Below are positions 1 through 5,246 of a stretch of DNA of 6,463 nt, in pieces. Below the pieces are notes generated by a model. The model worked only from the letters and a program-made list of their open reading frames with translations, was not told where the DNA came from and ran no database searches. Made by a program: the position numbers and the translations under genes. The stretch lies in the NCBI GenBank assembly GCA_029974855.1, contig JARKQO010000268.1:1-6463 (forward strand). The letters run 5' to 3'. The DNA is from Eubacteriales bacterium (GTDB taxonomy: Bacteria; Bacillota_A; Clostridia; Christensenellales; Aristaeellaceae). Every line of letters begins with the position of its first letter. Position 1 is the stretch's first letter.

Positions 1-93
1 AACAAGCCGGCCCCGACCAACCTGGTGGTGCCGCCCCACGTGTATCTCTCCGATACCCGTATCCTGATTGGCGAAGACAAGAAGGGAGCATAA
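1..93 (+). CDS. petA: Rieske iron-sulfur subunit of cytochrome bc1, C-terminal end (partial)
   Basis: The window opens inside a gene whose last 30 codons read in frame 1 and stop at TAA 91-93. The residues NLVVPPHVYLSDTRILIG resemble the extreme C-terminus of bacterial Rieske proteins, where the last beta-strands follow the 2Fe-2S cluster domain. The cluster-binding motifs lie upstream, outside the window, so the call rests on this tail and on position. It sits 3 nt before petB, the normal petABC order. In the complex this subunit takes the first electron from ubiquinol at the Qo site and passes it to cytochrome c1 at the periplasmic face. Confidence 0.88.
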   Translation, partial: NKPAPTNLVVPPHVYLSDTRILIGEDKKGA

Positions 94-96
94 GAA

Positions 97-1398
97 ATGG
101 GTGCCAGCAATTACGAAAAGTACAAGTCTGACGGCTCCATCGGCGGCAACGTCCTGGAGTGGGTCGACGCCCGCTTCCCGGCTACTTCCATGTGGAAGGG
201 CCATCTGTCCGAATACTACGCACCGAAGAACTTCAACTTCTGGTACTTCTTTGGCTCCCTGGCCCTGTTGGTCCTGGTGATCCAGATCGTGACCGGTATC
301 TTCCTGGTCATGCACTACAAGCCGGACGCTTCCGTGAATGCCAACGGCGTGCCCGTGGCCTTCGCCTCCGTCGAGTACATCATGCGTGATGTGCCCTGGG
401 GCTGGCTGGTGCGCTACATGCACTCCACTGGCGCTTCTGCCTTCTTCATCGTGGTTTATCTGCACATGTTCCGGGGCCTGCTGTACGGTTCCTATCGTCA
501 GCCCCGCGAACTGATCTGGGTGTTCGGCGTGCTGATCTTCCTGTGCCTGATGGCCGAGGCCTTCTTCGGTTACCTGCTGCCCTGGGGACAAATGTCCTTC
601 TGGGGGGCCCAGGTGATCGTGAACCTGTTTGGTGCCATTCCCCTGATCGGTGAGCCGCTCTCCATCTGGGTGCGCGGTGACTTCGTCATCGGTGACGCGA
701 CCTTGAACCGGTTCTTCTCCTTCCACGTCATCGCCATTCCCCTGGTGCTGATCGGCCTGATCGCAGCCCACATCCTGGCCCTGCACGAAGTCGGCTCGAA
801 CAACCCCGACGGTGTGGAAATCAAGAAGAAGAAGGACGAGAACGGCATTCCCCTGGACGGCATTCCTTTCCATCCCTACTACACGGTCAAGGATATCGTG
901 GGCGTGGTGGTTTTCCTGATGGTCTTCTCCCTGGTGGTGTTCTTTGCCCCTGAGGGTGGCGGTTACTTCCTGGAATACAACAACTTCTTCCCGGCTGACC
1001 CCCTGAAGACGCCTCCGCACATTGCGCCGGTGTGGTATTTCACGCCTTACTACTCCGTGCTGCGTGCCATGGTCTGGAACTTCTTCGGCCTGGATGCCAA
1101 GTTCTGGGGTGTGGTGGGCATGGGCGCCTCCGTGGTGGTGTTTGCCTTCCTGCCCTGGCTGGATCGTTCCCCGGTGAAATCAATCCGTTACCGTGGTCCC
1201 ATCTTCAAGTCTTTCCTGACTGCCTTCGTGATCTGTTTCTTCATCCTCGGTTATCTGGGTACGCAAGCTCCCAGCTACTGGGGTGAGAAGGTTTCCCAGG
1301 TGTGCACGGTGATCTACTTCGCCTTCTTCCTGCTGATGCCCTGGTATTCCAAGATCGATAAGTACAAACCCGAACCGGAAAGGGTCACCTGGAAATGA
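97..1398 (+). CDS. petB: Cytochrome b, ubiquinol-cytochrome c reductase
   Basis: This 433-aa integral membrane subunit carries hemes bL and bH and forms the Qo and Qi quinone sites of the bc1 complex. Likely heme ligands are H109 and H123 on helix B (RYMHSTGAS and YLHMFRG) and H210 and H225 on helix D (FFSFH and AAHILALHEVGSNNP). LPWGQMSFWGA (161-171) is the conserved helix C/cd region. The Qo motif at 311-314 is PVWY rather than PEWY. Eight hydrophobic helices fit roughly 49-72, 104-128, 140-163, 206-230, 264-285, 337-355, 370-388 and 399-417, with LDRSPVKS (355-362) after helix F. Length is normal for a bacterial cytochrome b. The start is set by AAGGGAG at 82-88, eight bases before the ATG. 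The stop overlaps petC in an ATGA, suggesting translational coupling. Confidence 0.97.
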   Translation: MGASNYEKYKSDGSIGGNVLEWVDARFPATSMWKGHLSEYYAPKNFNFWYFFGSLALLVLVIQIVTGIFLVMHYKPDASVNANGVPVAFASVEYIMRDVPWGWLVRYMHSTGASAFFIVVYLHMFRGLLYGSYRQPRELIWVFGVLIFLCLMAEAFFGYLLPWGQMSFWGAQVIVNLFGAIPLIGEPLSIWVRGDFVIGDATLNRFFSFHVIAIPLVLIGLIAAHILALHEVGSNNPDGVEIKKKKDENGIPLDGIPFHPYYTVKDIVGVVVFLMVFSLVVFFAPEGGGYFLEYNNFFPADPLKTPPHIAPVWYFTPYYSVLRAMVWNFFGLDAKFWGVVGMGASVVVFAFLPWLDRSPVKSIRYRGPIFKSFLTAFVICFFILGYLGTQAPSYWGEKVSQVCTVIYFAFFLLMPWYSKIDKYKPEPERVTWK

Positions 1399-2123
1399 AA
1401 ACCATGCGTAGCCTGAAAACTCTGTTTGCAGCCCTTCTGCTGGCGCCTACCCTGGCGTTTGCCGCGGGCGCCGCCCTACACCTGGACAAGGCTCCCGATG
1501 TCTCCGGTGATAAGGCTGCCCTGCAAAACGGCGCCAAGCTGTTCGTGAACTATTGCTTGAACTGCCATGGTGCCAGCGCCCTGCGCTACAACAAGCTGCT
1601 GGACCTGGGGCTCACCGAGCAACAGATCAAGGACAACCTGATGTTCACCACCGACAAGATCGGTGAGCAGATGAAGGTCGCCATTCGTCCTGAGGACGCC
1701 AAGAAGTGGTTTGGCGCTGCTCCTCCGGATCTGTCCCTGATCGCCCGTGCCCGCGCTTCCGCCGATGGTAGCGGTGCTGACTGGTTGTACACCTACCTGC
1801 GCAGCTTCTACCGGGACGACAAGCGCCCCACCGGGTGGAACAACGTGGTGTTTGCGAATGTGGGCATGCCGCACATCCTGTATGAACTGCAGGGTGAGCA
1901 GGTGTTGGGGCCTGACCACAAGCTGACGCTGGCTGTTCCTGGCCAGTTGTCTCCTGCCGAGTACGACACCCAGATCCGCGATCTGGTGGGCTTCCTGGTC
2001 TGGATGGGTGAGCCTACCTCCGGCGTGCGCAAGCATCTGGGTGTGGCCGTCCTGCTGTTCCTGGGCGTTCTGTTTGTCCTCGCCTATCTCCTGAAGAATG
2101 AATACTGGAAAGACATCCACTAA
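1395..2123 (+). CDS. petC: Cytochrome c1, bc1 complex
   Basis: This 242-aa membrane-anchored c-type cytochrome accepts electrons from the Rieske centre and reduces soluble cytochrome c or a terminal oxidase. An N-terminal Sec signal peptide (basic MKTMRSLK, hydrophobic core, AFA ending near residue 23) exports it. Covalent heme attachment is at C54-x-x-C57-H58 (CLNCH), followed by GASALRYN. M158 in VGMPH is the likely sixth heme ligand. APPDLSLIARAR (109-120) is the usual c1 signature. One C-terminal helix (about 215-233) anchors the domain, leaving a short cytoplasmic tail ending KDIH. It overlaps petB by four bases. A possible Shine-Dalgarno AAAGGG (1379-1384) lies ten bases upstream. An in-frame ATG at 1404 is possible but would shorten the basic signal region. 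It is the last gene of petABC. Confidence 0.97.
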   Translation: MKTMRSLKTLFAALLLAPTLAFAAGAALHLDKAPDVSGDKAALQNGAKLFVNYCLNCHGASALRYNKLLDLGLTEQQIKDNLMFTTDKIGEQMKVAIRPEDAKKWFGAAPPDLSLIARARASADGSGADWLYTYLRSFYRDDKRPTGWNNVVFANVGMPHILYELQGEQVLGPDHKLTLAVPGQLSPAEYDTQIRDLVGFLVWMGEPTSGVRKHLGVAVLLFLGVLFVLAYLLKNEYWKDIH

Positions 2124-2141
2124 GTATCCTCTGCTTCAAAC

Positions 2142-2185
2142 CGGCATCGCCACCTGGTTAACCGGGGGCGATGCCGAATCTTTTT
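2142..2185 (+). terminator. Rho-independent terminator after petABC
   Basis: A perfect 10-bp stem pairs 2142-2151 (cggcatcgcc) with 2167-2176 (ggcgatgccg). The 15-nt loop can partly pair further (ggttaacc core at 2156-2163). It is followed by AATC and a run of five T at 2181-2185. It lies 18 nt past the petC stop and ends only 13 nt before the sspA ATG, so it may also limit read-through from pet into ssp. No convincing sigma-70 promoter for sspA could be picked out in 2124-2198. Confidence 0.85.
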
Positions 2186-2198
2186 AGGTCAAGCTGCC

Positions 2199-2795
2199 AT
2201 GATGAAACTTTATTCCGGGACCACCTGTCCCTTCAGCCATCGTTGCCGGATCGTCCTTTTCGAAAAGGGCATGGATTTCCAGGTCATTGATGTGGATATG
2301 TTTAACAAGCCGGAAGACCTGGCTGTCATCAATCCCCATAACCGCGTCCCGGTGCTGGTGGAGCGGGACCTGGTGCTGTACGAACCCAACATCATCAATG
2401 AGTACATTGACGAGCGTTTTCCCCATCCCCAACTGATGCCGGCGGATCCCATCATGCGGGCCCGGGCCCGGCAACTGCTGTCCGGCATGGAGCGGGAAAT
2501 CTTTTCCTTCATCGAGCCCATCGAAAAGAACATCAAGGCCGCCGATAAGGCGCGTCAGGAAATCGCAGCCCGGCTGACTGAACTGACCCCCATCTTCAGC
2601 AAGCAGAAGTTCATGCTGGGTGATGATTTCTCCATGCTCGATGTGGCGGTGGCCCCCCTGCTGTGGCGCCTGGACCACTACGGCATTGATCTGGGCAAGG
2701 CTGCTGCGCCCCTGATGAAATACGCCGAGCGCATCTTCAGCCGCCAGGGCTTCATCGATGCCCTGACCCCCTCCGAAAAGGCGATGCGCAAGTAA
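2199..2795 (+). CDS. sspA: Stringent starvation protein A, RNA polymerase-associated GST-fold protein
   Basis: This is a 198-aa glutathione-S-transferase-fold protein. In Escherichia coli, SspA binds sigma70-RNA polymerase, lowers H-NS during stress and is needed for acid tolerance and phage P1 late transcription. Visible here are the thioredoxin-like N-domain (about 1-80), with the CPFSHR stretch at 10-15 and the NRVPVL segment (48-53), and a helical C-domain with FMLGDDFSMLDVAVAPLLWRL. PHP (75-77, in DERFPHPQLMP) matches the Pro-His-Pro surface patch of E. coli SspA that contacts the polymerase. C10 sits where GST-like enzymes carry an active Cys or Ser, but SspA is not known as an active GST. 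Two tandem ATGs (2199 and 2202) are both possible starts; AGGT at 2186-2189 favours neither strongly. The stop overlaps the sspB start. Confidence 0.95.
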   Translation: MMKLYSGTTCPFSHRCRIVLFEKGMDFQVIDVDMFNKPEDLAVINPHNRVPVLVERDLVLYEPNIINEYIDERFPHPQLMPADPIMRARARQLLSGMEREIFSFIEPIEKNIKAADKARQEIAARLTELTPIFSKQKFMLGDDFSMLDVAVAPLLWRLDHYGIDLGKAAAPLMKYAERIFSRQGFIDALTPSEKAMRK

Positions 2796-3217
2796 TGGAC
2801 TTCAGCCAAGCTCCTGCCGATCTTCCGTCCACCAAGCCCTATCTGGTTCGCGCCATCTGGGAGTGGTCTAACGACAACGGTTTCACGCCTTACATGGCCG
2901 TGGAGGTGGATGGCTCTTGCCGCGTTCCCATGGAGTTCGTCAAGGACGGGCAGATCGTCCTGAACATCGGTATGGAGGCCACCAACAAGTTGCAGATGGG
3001 CAATGACATGGTGAGTTTCCAGGCCCGTTTTGGTGGTGTGGCACGGGATATTTCCGTGCCCATGGCGCGGGTTGCTGCCGTGTACGCCCGGGAGAACGGT
3101 GCCGGCATGGCCTTCGAAGTGGAGGAGGTGTCGTCCCGGGAGGACGAGACCCCCGAGGATCCTCCGGAACCCCCGCCGCCTAGTGCCGGGCGCCCCCATC
3201 TACAGCGCATCAAATGA
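2795..3217 (+). CDS. sspB: ClpXP protease specificity-enhancing factor SspB
   Basis: This 140-aa adaptor binds ssrA-tagged (ribosome-rescue) and some other substrates and delivers them to ClpXP. The folded substrate-binding domain spans about 1-110: KPYLVRAIWEW, FTPYMAVEVD, and VPMARVAAVYARENGAGMAFE, the last nearly identical to the E. coli signature. A flexible acidic/proline linker (about 111-129) leads to the C-terminal tail AGRPHLQRIK (131-140). That tail corresponds to the ClpX-binding XB peptide of E. coli SspB (GGRPALRVVK-like). The protein is shorter than the 165-aa E. coli form, mostly in the linker. The ATG overlaps the sspA stop by one base (TAATG) and only a weak AAAAGG lies upstream, so expression is probably coupled to sspA translation. 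Confidence 0.95.
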   Translation: MDFSQAPADLPSTKPYLVRAIWEWSNDNGFTPYMAVEVDGSCRVPMEFVKDGQIVLNIGMEATNKLQMGNDMVSFQARFGGVARDISVPMARVAAVYARENGAGMAFEVEEVSSREDETPEDPPEPPPPSAGRPHLQRIK

Positions 3218-3227
3218 GTGATTCATG

Positions 3228-3253
3228 CCCCGCCATGGCGCGGGGTTTTTTTT
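3228..3253 (+). terminator. Strong Rho-independent terminator after sspB
   Basis: A GC-only 6-bp stem pairs 3228-3233 (ccccgc) with 3240-3245 (gcgggg) around a 6-nt loop (catggc). It is followed at once by eight T residues (3246-3253). It begins 11 nt after the sspB stop and has the textbook form of an intrinsic terminator. It separates sspAB from ybiB. Confidence 0.93.
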
Positions 3254-3307
3254 GCTGCACTGTTTTGGCGCACACTGGAGCGAAAATACGGGGTTTTTCA
3301 TGGCACG

Positions 3308-3322
3308 GCCGTTGCTAACGGC
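3308..3322 (+). promoter_or_regulatory. Palindrome in the ybiB leader, possible operator or hairpin
   Basis: gccgtt (3308-3313), gct, aacggc (3317-3322) is a perfect 6-bp inverted repeat with a 3-nt centre, 35 nt before the ybiB start. No T-run follows, so it is not a terminator. A LexA-like but imperfect CTGT-N8-ACAC lies at 3260-3275. The ybiB promoter must lie in 3254-3344, but no pair of -35/-10 boxes is convincing; TTGCTA (3312-3317) with GATAAA (3336-3341) would start transcription inside the Shine-Dalgarno. The function of the palindrome is unproven. Confidence 0.3.
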
Positions 3323-3344
3323 ATTGCTGCCACAGGATAAAATC

Positions 3345-3352
3345 AAGGAGGA
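3345..3352 (+). promoter_or_regulatory. Ribosome binding site fixing the ybiB start
   Basis: AAGGAGGA sits four bases before ATG 3357 (core GGAGG about 5-6 bases away). The two upstream in-frame ATGs at 3225 and 3300 lack this. The first also lies next to the terminator hairpin of sspB. The start at 3357 gives MNFAQYIKEIGRG, matching the N-terminus expected for YbiB. Confidence 0.88.
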
Positions 3353-3356
3353 GCCC

Positions 3357-4343
3357 ATGAATTTTGCCCAGTACATCAAGGAGATCGGGCGCGGCACCAG
3401 CGGCGCCGCCGACCTCTCCGAACAGGACGCCGAAAAGCTCTACGCTGCCATACTGGATGGCGGTGTGCCGGAGCTGGAGTTGGGGGCCATCATCCTTGCC
3501 CTGCGCATGAAGGGTGAATCCCGGGAGGAAATGTCGGGCTTCCTGCGGGCCGCCGAAACCCGGGCCTATGGCCTGCGTCGCCCTGCCACGGAAATCCGGC
3601 CCCTGGTCCTGCCTTCCTACAACGGTGCCCGCAAGGGAGCTAACCTGACGCCCCTCCTGGCCCTGCTGCTGCAACGCTTCGGCGTGCCGGTATTGGTGCA
3701 CGGGCTCCTGGAGGGTTATGGTCGGGTGACTTCCGGGCATGTGTTCCGGGAACTGGGGCTGATGCCGGCCGCCTCCCTGCATCAGGCTCAGCAGAGCCTG
3801 GATCAGGAAGGGCTAGCCTTTGTCCCCCTGTCGGCCCTCTCGCCGGGGTTGGCGGAGCAACTGGCCTTGCGTTCCCGGCTGGGTTTGCGCAACTGCGCCC
3901 ATAGCCTGGTGAAGATGCTGGATCCTTTCCAGGGTCAGGGGGTGCTGGTGGCAGCAGCCACCCATCCGCCCTATCTGGATCTGATGCGGGAAATACTGCT
4001 GCACAAGGGGCAGACAGCCCTGCTGCTGCGGGCCACGGAAGGGGAGCCCTTTGCCAATCCCAAGCGTCGTCCCCGCATTGAACTCATTCAGGAGGGAGAT
4101 TGTCAGACCCTCTTCGAAGCGGAGCACGACAGCATCAAGTCACTGCCGCATCTGCCTGAAGAAGCCGATGCCCGGGTCACTGCCCAGTGGATACGCCGGG
4201 TGCTCGATGAAAATCTGCCCCTGCCTCTGCCCCTGGCCAATCAGCTGGTTTGCTGCCTGCTGGCTAGTGGCTGTGCCAGGGATTTCCATGAAGCCAAGGC
4301 CCTGGTGGCCGTGGAGGCCAAGGTTCCAGGCCTCAATATCTGA
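3357..4343 (+). CDS. ybiB: YbiB family DNA-binding protein (TrpD2, anthranilate phosphoribosyltransferase-like fold)
   Basis: This is a 328-aa relative of E. coli YbiB, a TrpD-fold protein that dimerises and binds DNA/RNA without known phosphoribosyltransferase activity. The N-terminal helical domain (about 1-72: IKEIGRG, LYAAILDGGVPELELGAIILALRMKGES) matches the glycosyltransferase family 3 N-domain. The catalytic-like domain begins at LPSYNGARKGANLTPLLALLL (85-105). There the GTGGDG phosphate loop of true TrpD is replaced by SYNGARKGAN, the hallmark of the YbiB branch. RLGLRNCAHSLVKMLDPF and LLRATEGEPFANPKRRPRI follow, and the C-terminus carries LVCCLLASG. It heads a two-gene unit with cbiX (11-nt gap). 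In E. coli ybiB lies behind dinG in the SOS regulon; no good LexA box is seen here. Its cellular role is not established. Confidence 0.92.
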   Translation: MNFAQYIKEIGRGTSGAADLSEQDAEKLYAAILDGGVPELELGAIILALRMKGESREEMSGFLRAAETRAYGLRRPATEIRPLVLPSYNGARKGANLTPLLALLLQRFGVPVLVHGLLEGYGRVTSGHVFRELGLMPAASLHQAQQSLDQEGLAFVPLSALSPGLAEQLALRSRLGLRNCAHSLVKMLDPFQGQGVLVAAATHPPYLDLMREILLHKGQTALLLRATEGEPFANPKRRPRIELIQEGDCQTLFEAEHDSIKSLPHLPEEADARVTAQWIRRVLDENLPLPLPLANQLVCCLLASGCARDFHEAKALVAVEAKVPGLNI

Positions 4344-4354
4344 GAGGAGTTCCC

Positions 4355-4759
4355 ATGTCCGCAGTCTCGGCCCTGATCCTGTTTGGCCATGGGGCCAGAG
4401 ACCCGGAGTGGGTCCAGCCGCTGCGGGCGGTACGGGAGCGGGTGGCGGCTGCGCACCCGGACTCCCGGGTGGAGCTCGCCTTTCTGGAATTCATGAGCCC
4501 CGATCTGGCCGCCCGGGTGGCCGAGTTGGCTGCAGCCGGAATATCCCGCATCACGATCCTGCCCATGTTCATTGCTCAGGGAGGGCATTTGAAGCGGGAA
4601 CTGCCGGAGATGCTGGCCGCGCTCCAGGCAGCCCATCCCGGGCTGGATCTGGAACTGGCTCCGGCCATCGGCACCACTGAACGAATCATCGCAGCCATGG
4701 CCGCTCAGGCGACCGATTACCTTCAGACAGCCATGAACGCAACAAAAAACCCGGAATGA
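4355..4759 (+). CDS. cbiX: Short-form CbiX, sirohydrochlorin metal chelatase
   Basis: This 134-aa protein belongs to the small homodimeric chelatases (CbiX-S/SirB-like) that insert Co2+ or Fe2+ into sirohydrochlorin on the way to cobalamin or siroheme. Conserved elements are LILFGHGARDP (7-17) with metal-ligand H12, the FLEFMSPDL strand (43-51) with E45, and ILPMFIAQGGHLKREL (68-83) with H78. Length equals one half of the two-domain CbiX/CbiK type, as expected for the short form. There is no poly-His tail, which some CbiX proteins carry. GAGAGGAG at 4342-4349 begins inside the ybiB stop codon and serves the ATG at 4355, so the pair is probably cotranscribed. Which metal it inserts cannot be read from sequence; siroheme is the simpler guess. 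Its last codons double as a terminator for the opposing gene. Confidence 0.93.
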   Translation: MSAVSALILFGHGARDPEWVQPLRAVRERVAAAHPDSRVELAFLEFMSPDLAARVAELAAAGISRITILPMFIAQGGHLKRELPEMLAALQAAHPGLDLELAPAIGTTERIIAAMAAQATDYLQTAMNATKNPE

Positions 4760-4766
4760 TCCGGGT
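4744..4766 (-). terminator. Rho-independent terminator for the minus-strand 90-aa gene, inside the cbiX 3' end
   Basis: acccgga (4749-4755) and tccgggt (4760-4766) form a 7-bp stem with loop atga. On the minus strand the hairpin is followed by six T residues (4749-4744), the correct polarity for transcripts coming from the 90-aa gene. On the plus strand no T-run follows. The loop bases include the cbiX TGA stop (4757-4759). Confidence 0.82.
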
Positions 4767-4781
4767 CGTGGGGGCGGGAAA

Positions 4782-4801
4782 CGCTGATCCTGGTGTCAGC
4801 G
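4782..4801 (-). terminator. Second stem-loop at the minus-strand gene stop
   Basis: cgctga (4782-4787) and tcagcg (4796-4801) form a perfect 6-bp stem with an 8-nt loop, and the stem contains the stop codon of the 90-aa gene. On the minus strand only TTT follows, so it is weak on its own. It may act with the stronger hairpin at 4749-4766 as a tandem pair, or as an RNA-stabilising 3' structure. Confidence 0.4.
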
Positions 4802-5068
4802 AACGTGTTGGGGCAGGGGGTGCGTTGCCTTGAGGTGCTGGTAGGCCATGTGGCACCGGGCGGCTTTTTCCACGTCGCCGTGGGCCAGGGCATGGTTGAG
4901 GTTGTCCAGCACCATGGTGTGCAGGCTGCAGACTCCTTCCGGAGTCTTGAGTAGTTCGTTGCTCAGTTCGGCAGCAACAATGACAGGGATGTGTTCGTGT
5001 TCGGCGATGGCTTCGATTTCGCTGCAATCGAGGTCGCAAAAATCGAGACAGTCTTTGAGTGACAGCAT
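4796..5068 (-). CDS. Conserved-looking 90-aa small cytoplasmic protein, function unknown
   Basis: Function is not assigned. The protein is small, with no signal peptide or membrane segment, and probably all-helical. The N-terminal part (LKDCLDFCDLDCSEIEAIAEHEHIPVIVAAEL, residues 4-35) has the look of a conserved motif that I associate with short uncharacterised proteobacterial proteins; this is recognition, not a search result. It holds Cys at 7, 11, 15, 47 and 72 and His at 24, 26, 50, 59, 63, 73, 78, 83 and 88, a high share for its length, so metal or heme contact is conceivable but unproven. The start is well supported by AAGGAGGAG on the minus strand (5072-5080). It stands 178 nt downstream of the SpeE-like gene and ends in a terminator of its own, so it may be a separate transcript. 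Confidence 0.85.
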   Translation of the reverse strand: MLSLKDCLDFCDLDCSEIEAIAEHEHIPVIVAAELSNELLKTPEGVCSLHTMVLDNLNHALAHGDVEKAARCHMAYQHLKATHPLPQHVR

Positions 5069-5088
5069 GTGCTCCTCCTTTTCTGGCC

Positions 5089-5116
5089 AGCTACGCAGTA
5101 GACAAGACCCGTAGCT
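5089..5116 (-). promoter_or_regulatory. Leader hairpin upstream of the 90-aa gene
   Basis: agctacg (5089-5095) and cgtagct (5110-5116) form a perfect 7-bp stem with a 14-nt loop. It stands 8 nt upstream of the Shine-Dalgarno (5071-5080) of the minus-strand gene. It could modulate translation or RNA stability. No known riboswitch class is recognised, and a chance inverted repeat cannot be excluded. Confidence 0.3.
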
Positions 5117-5186
5117 TGCGCCACGCGTATCGATGTTCTGATCGTGTCTTCCGCCTTGTGGTTGTTATGGGTGGAGGAATGCCTGA

Positions 5187-5215
5187 TTTGTAGCTCAATC
5201 TCGGGTAAAAACCAA
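5187..5215 (-). promoter_or_regulatory. Weak sigma-70-like promoter for the 90-aa gene
   Basis: On the minus strand TTGGTT (5215-5210) and TACAAA (5192-5187) are separated by 17 nt. They match the consensus at 3/6 and 4/6 positions. Transcription would start near 5180 and give a leader of about 110 nt that includes the 5089-5116 hairpin. The match is modest and unverified. Confidence 0.3.
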
Positions 5216-5230
5216 GGGCGCGGCGGGTGG

Positions 5231-5245
5231 CCGGGGAATGCCCGG
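5231..5245 (-). other. Stem-loop just after the SpeE-like stop codon
   Basis: ccggg (5231-5235) and cccgg (5241-5245) form a 5-bp GC stem with loop gaatg, starting 1 nt past the TGA of the SpeE-like gene on the minus strand. No T-run follows, so it is at best a weak or Rho-assisted terminator or a 3'-end stabiliser. Confidence 0.35.
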
Positions 5246-5246
5246 A

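Noticed and set aside
1476..2120. Minus-strand open frame of 214 codons opposite petC
   Set aside because: petC is certain (signal peptide, CxxCH, TM anchor). The opposing product is Gln/His/Val-rich without domain features, an antisense shadow.
3312..3341. TTGCTA / GATAAA as a ybiB promoter
   Set aside because: Both boxes are weak with 18-nt spacing, and the implied start near 3348 would cut into the Shine-Dalgarno at 3345-3352.
3225..3356. N-terminal extension of YbiB from ATG 3225 (or 3300)
   Set aside because: ATG 3225 lies next to the sspB terminator stem and neither ATG has a good Shine-Dalgarno. ATG 3357 has AAGGAGGA and gives the expected YbiB N-terminus.
4051..4680. Plus-strand 209-codon open frame across the ybiB-cbiX junction
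   Set aside because: It lies in another frame across two recognised genes and has Arg/Pro/Ser/Gly-rich shadow composition.
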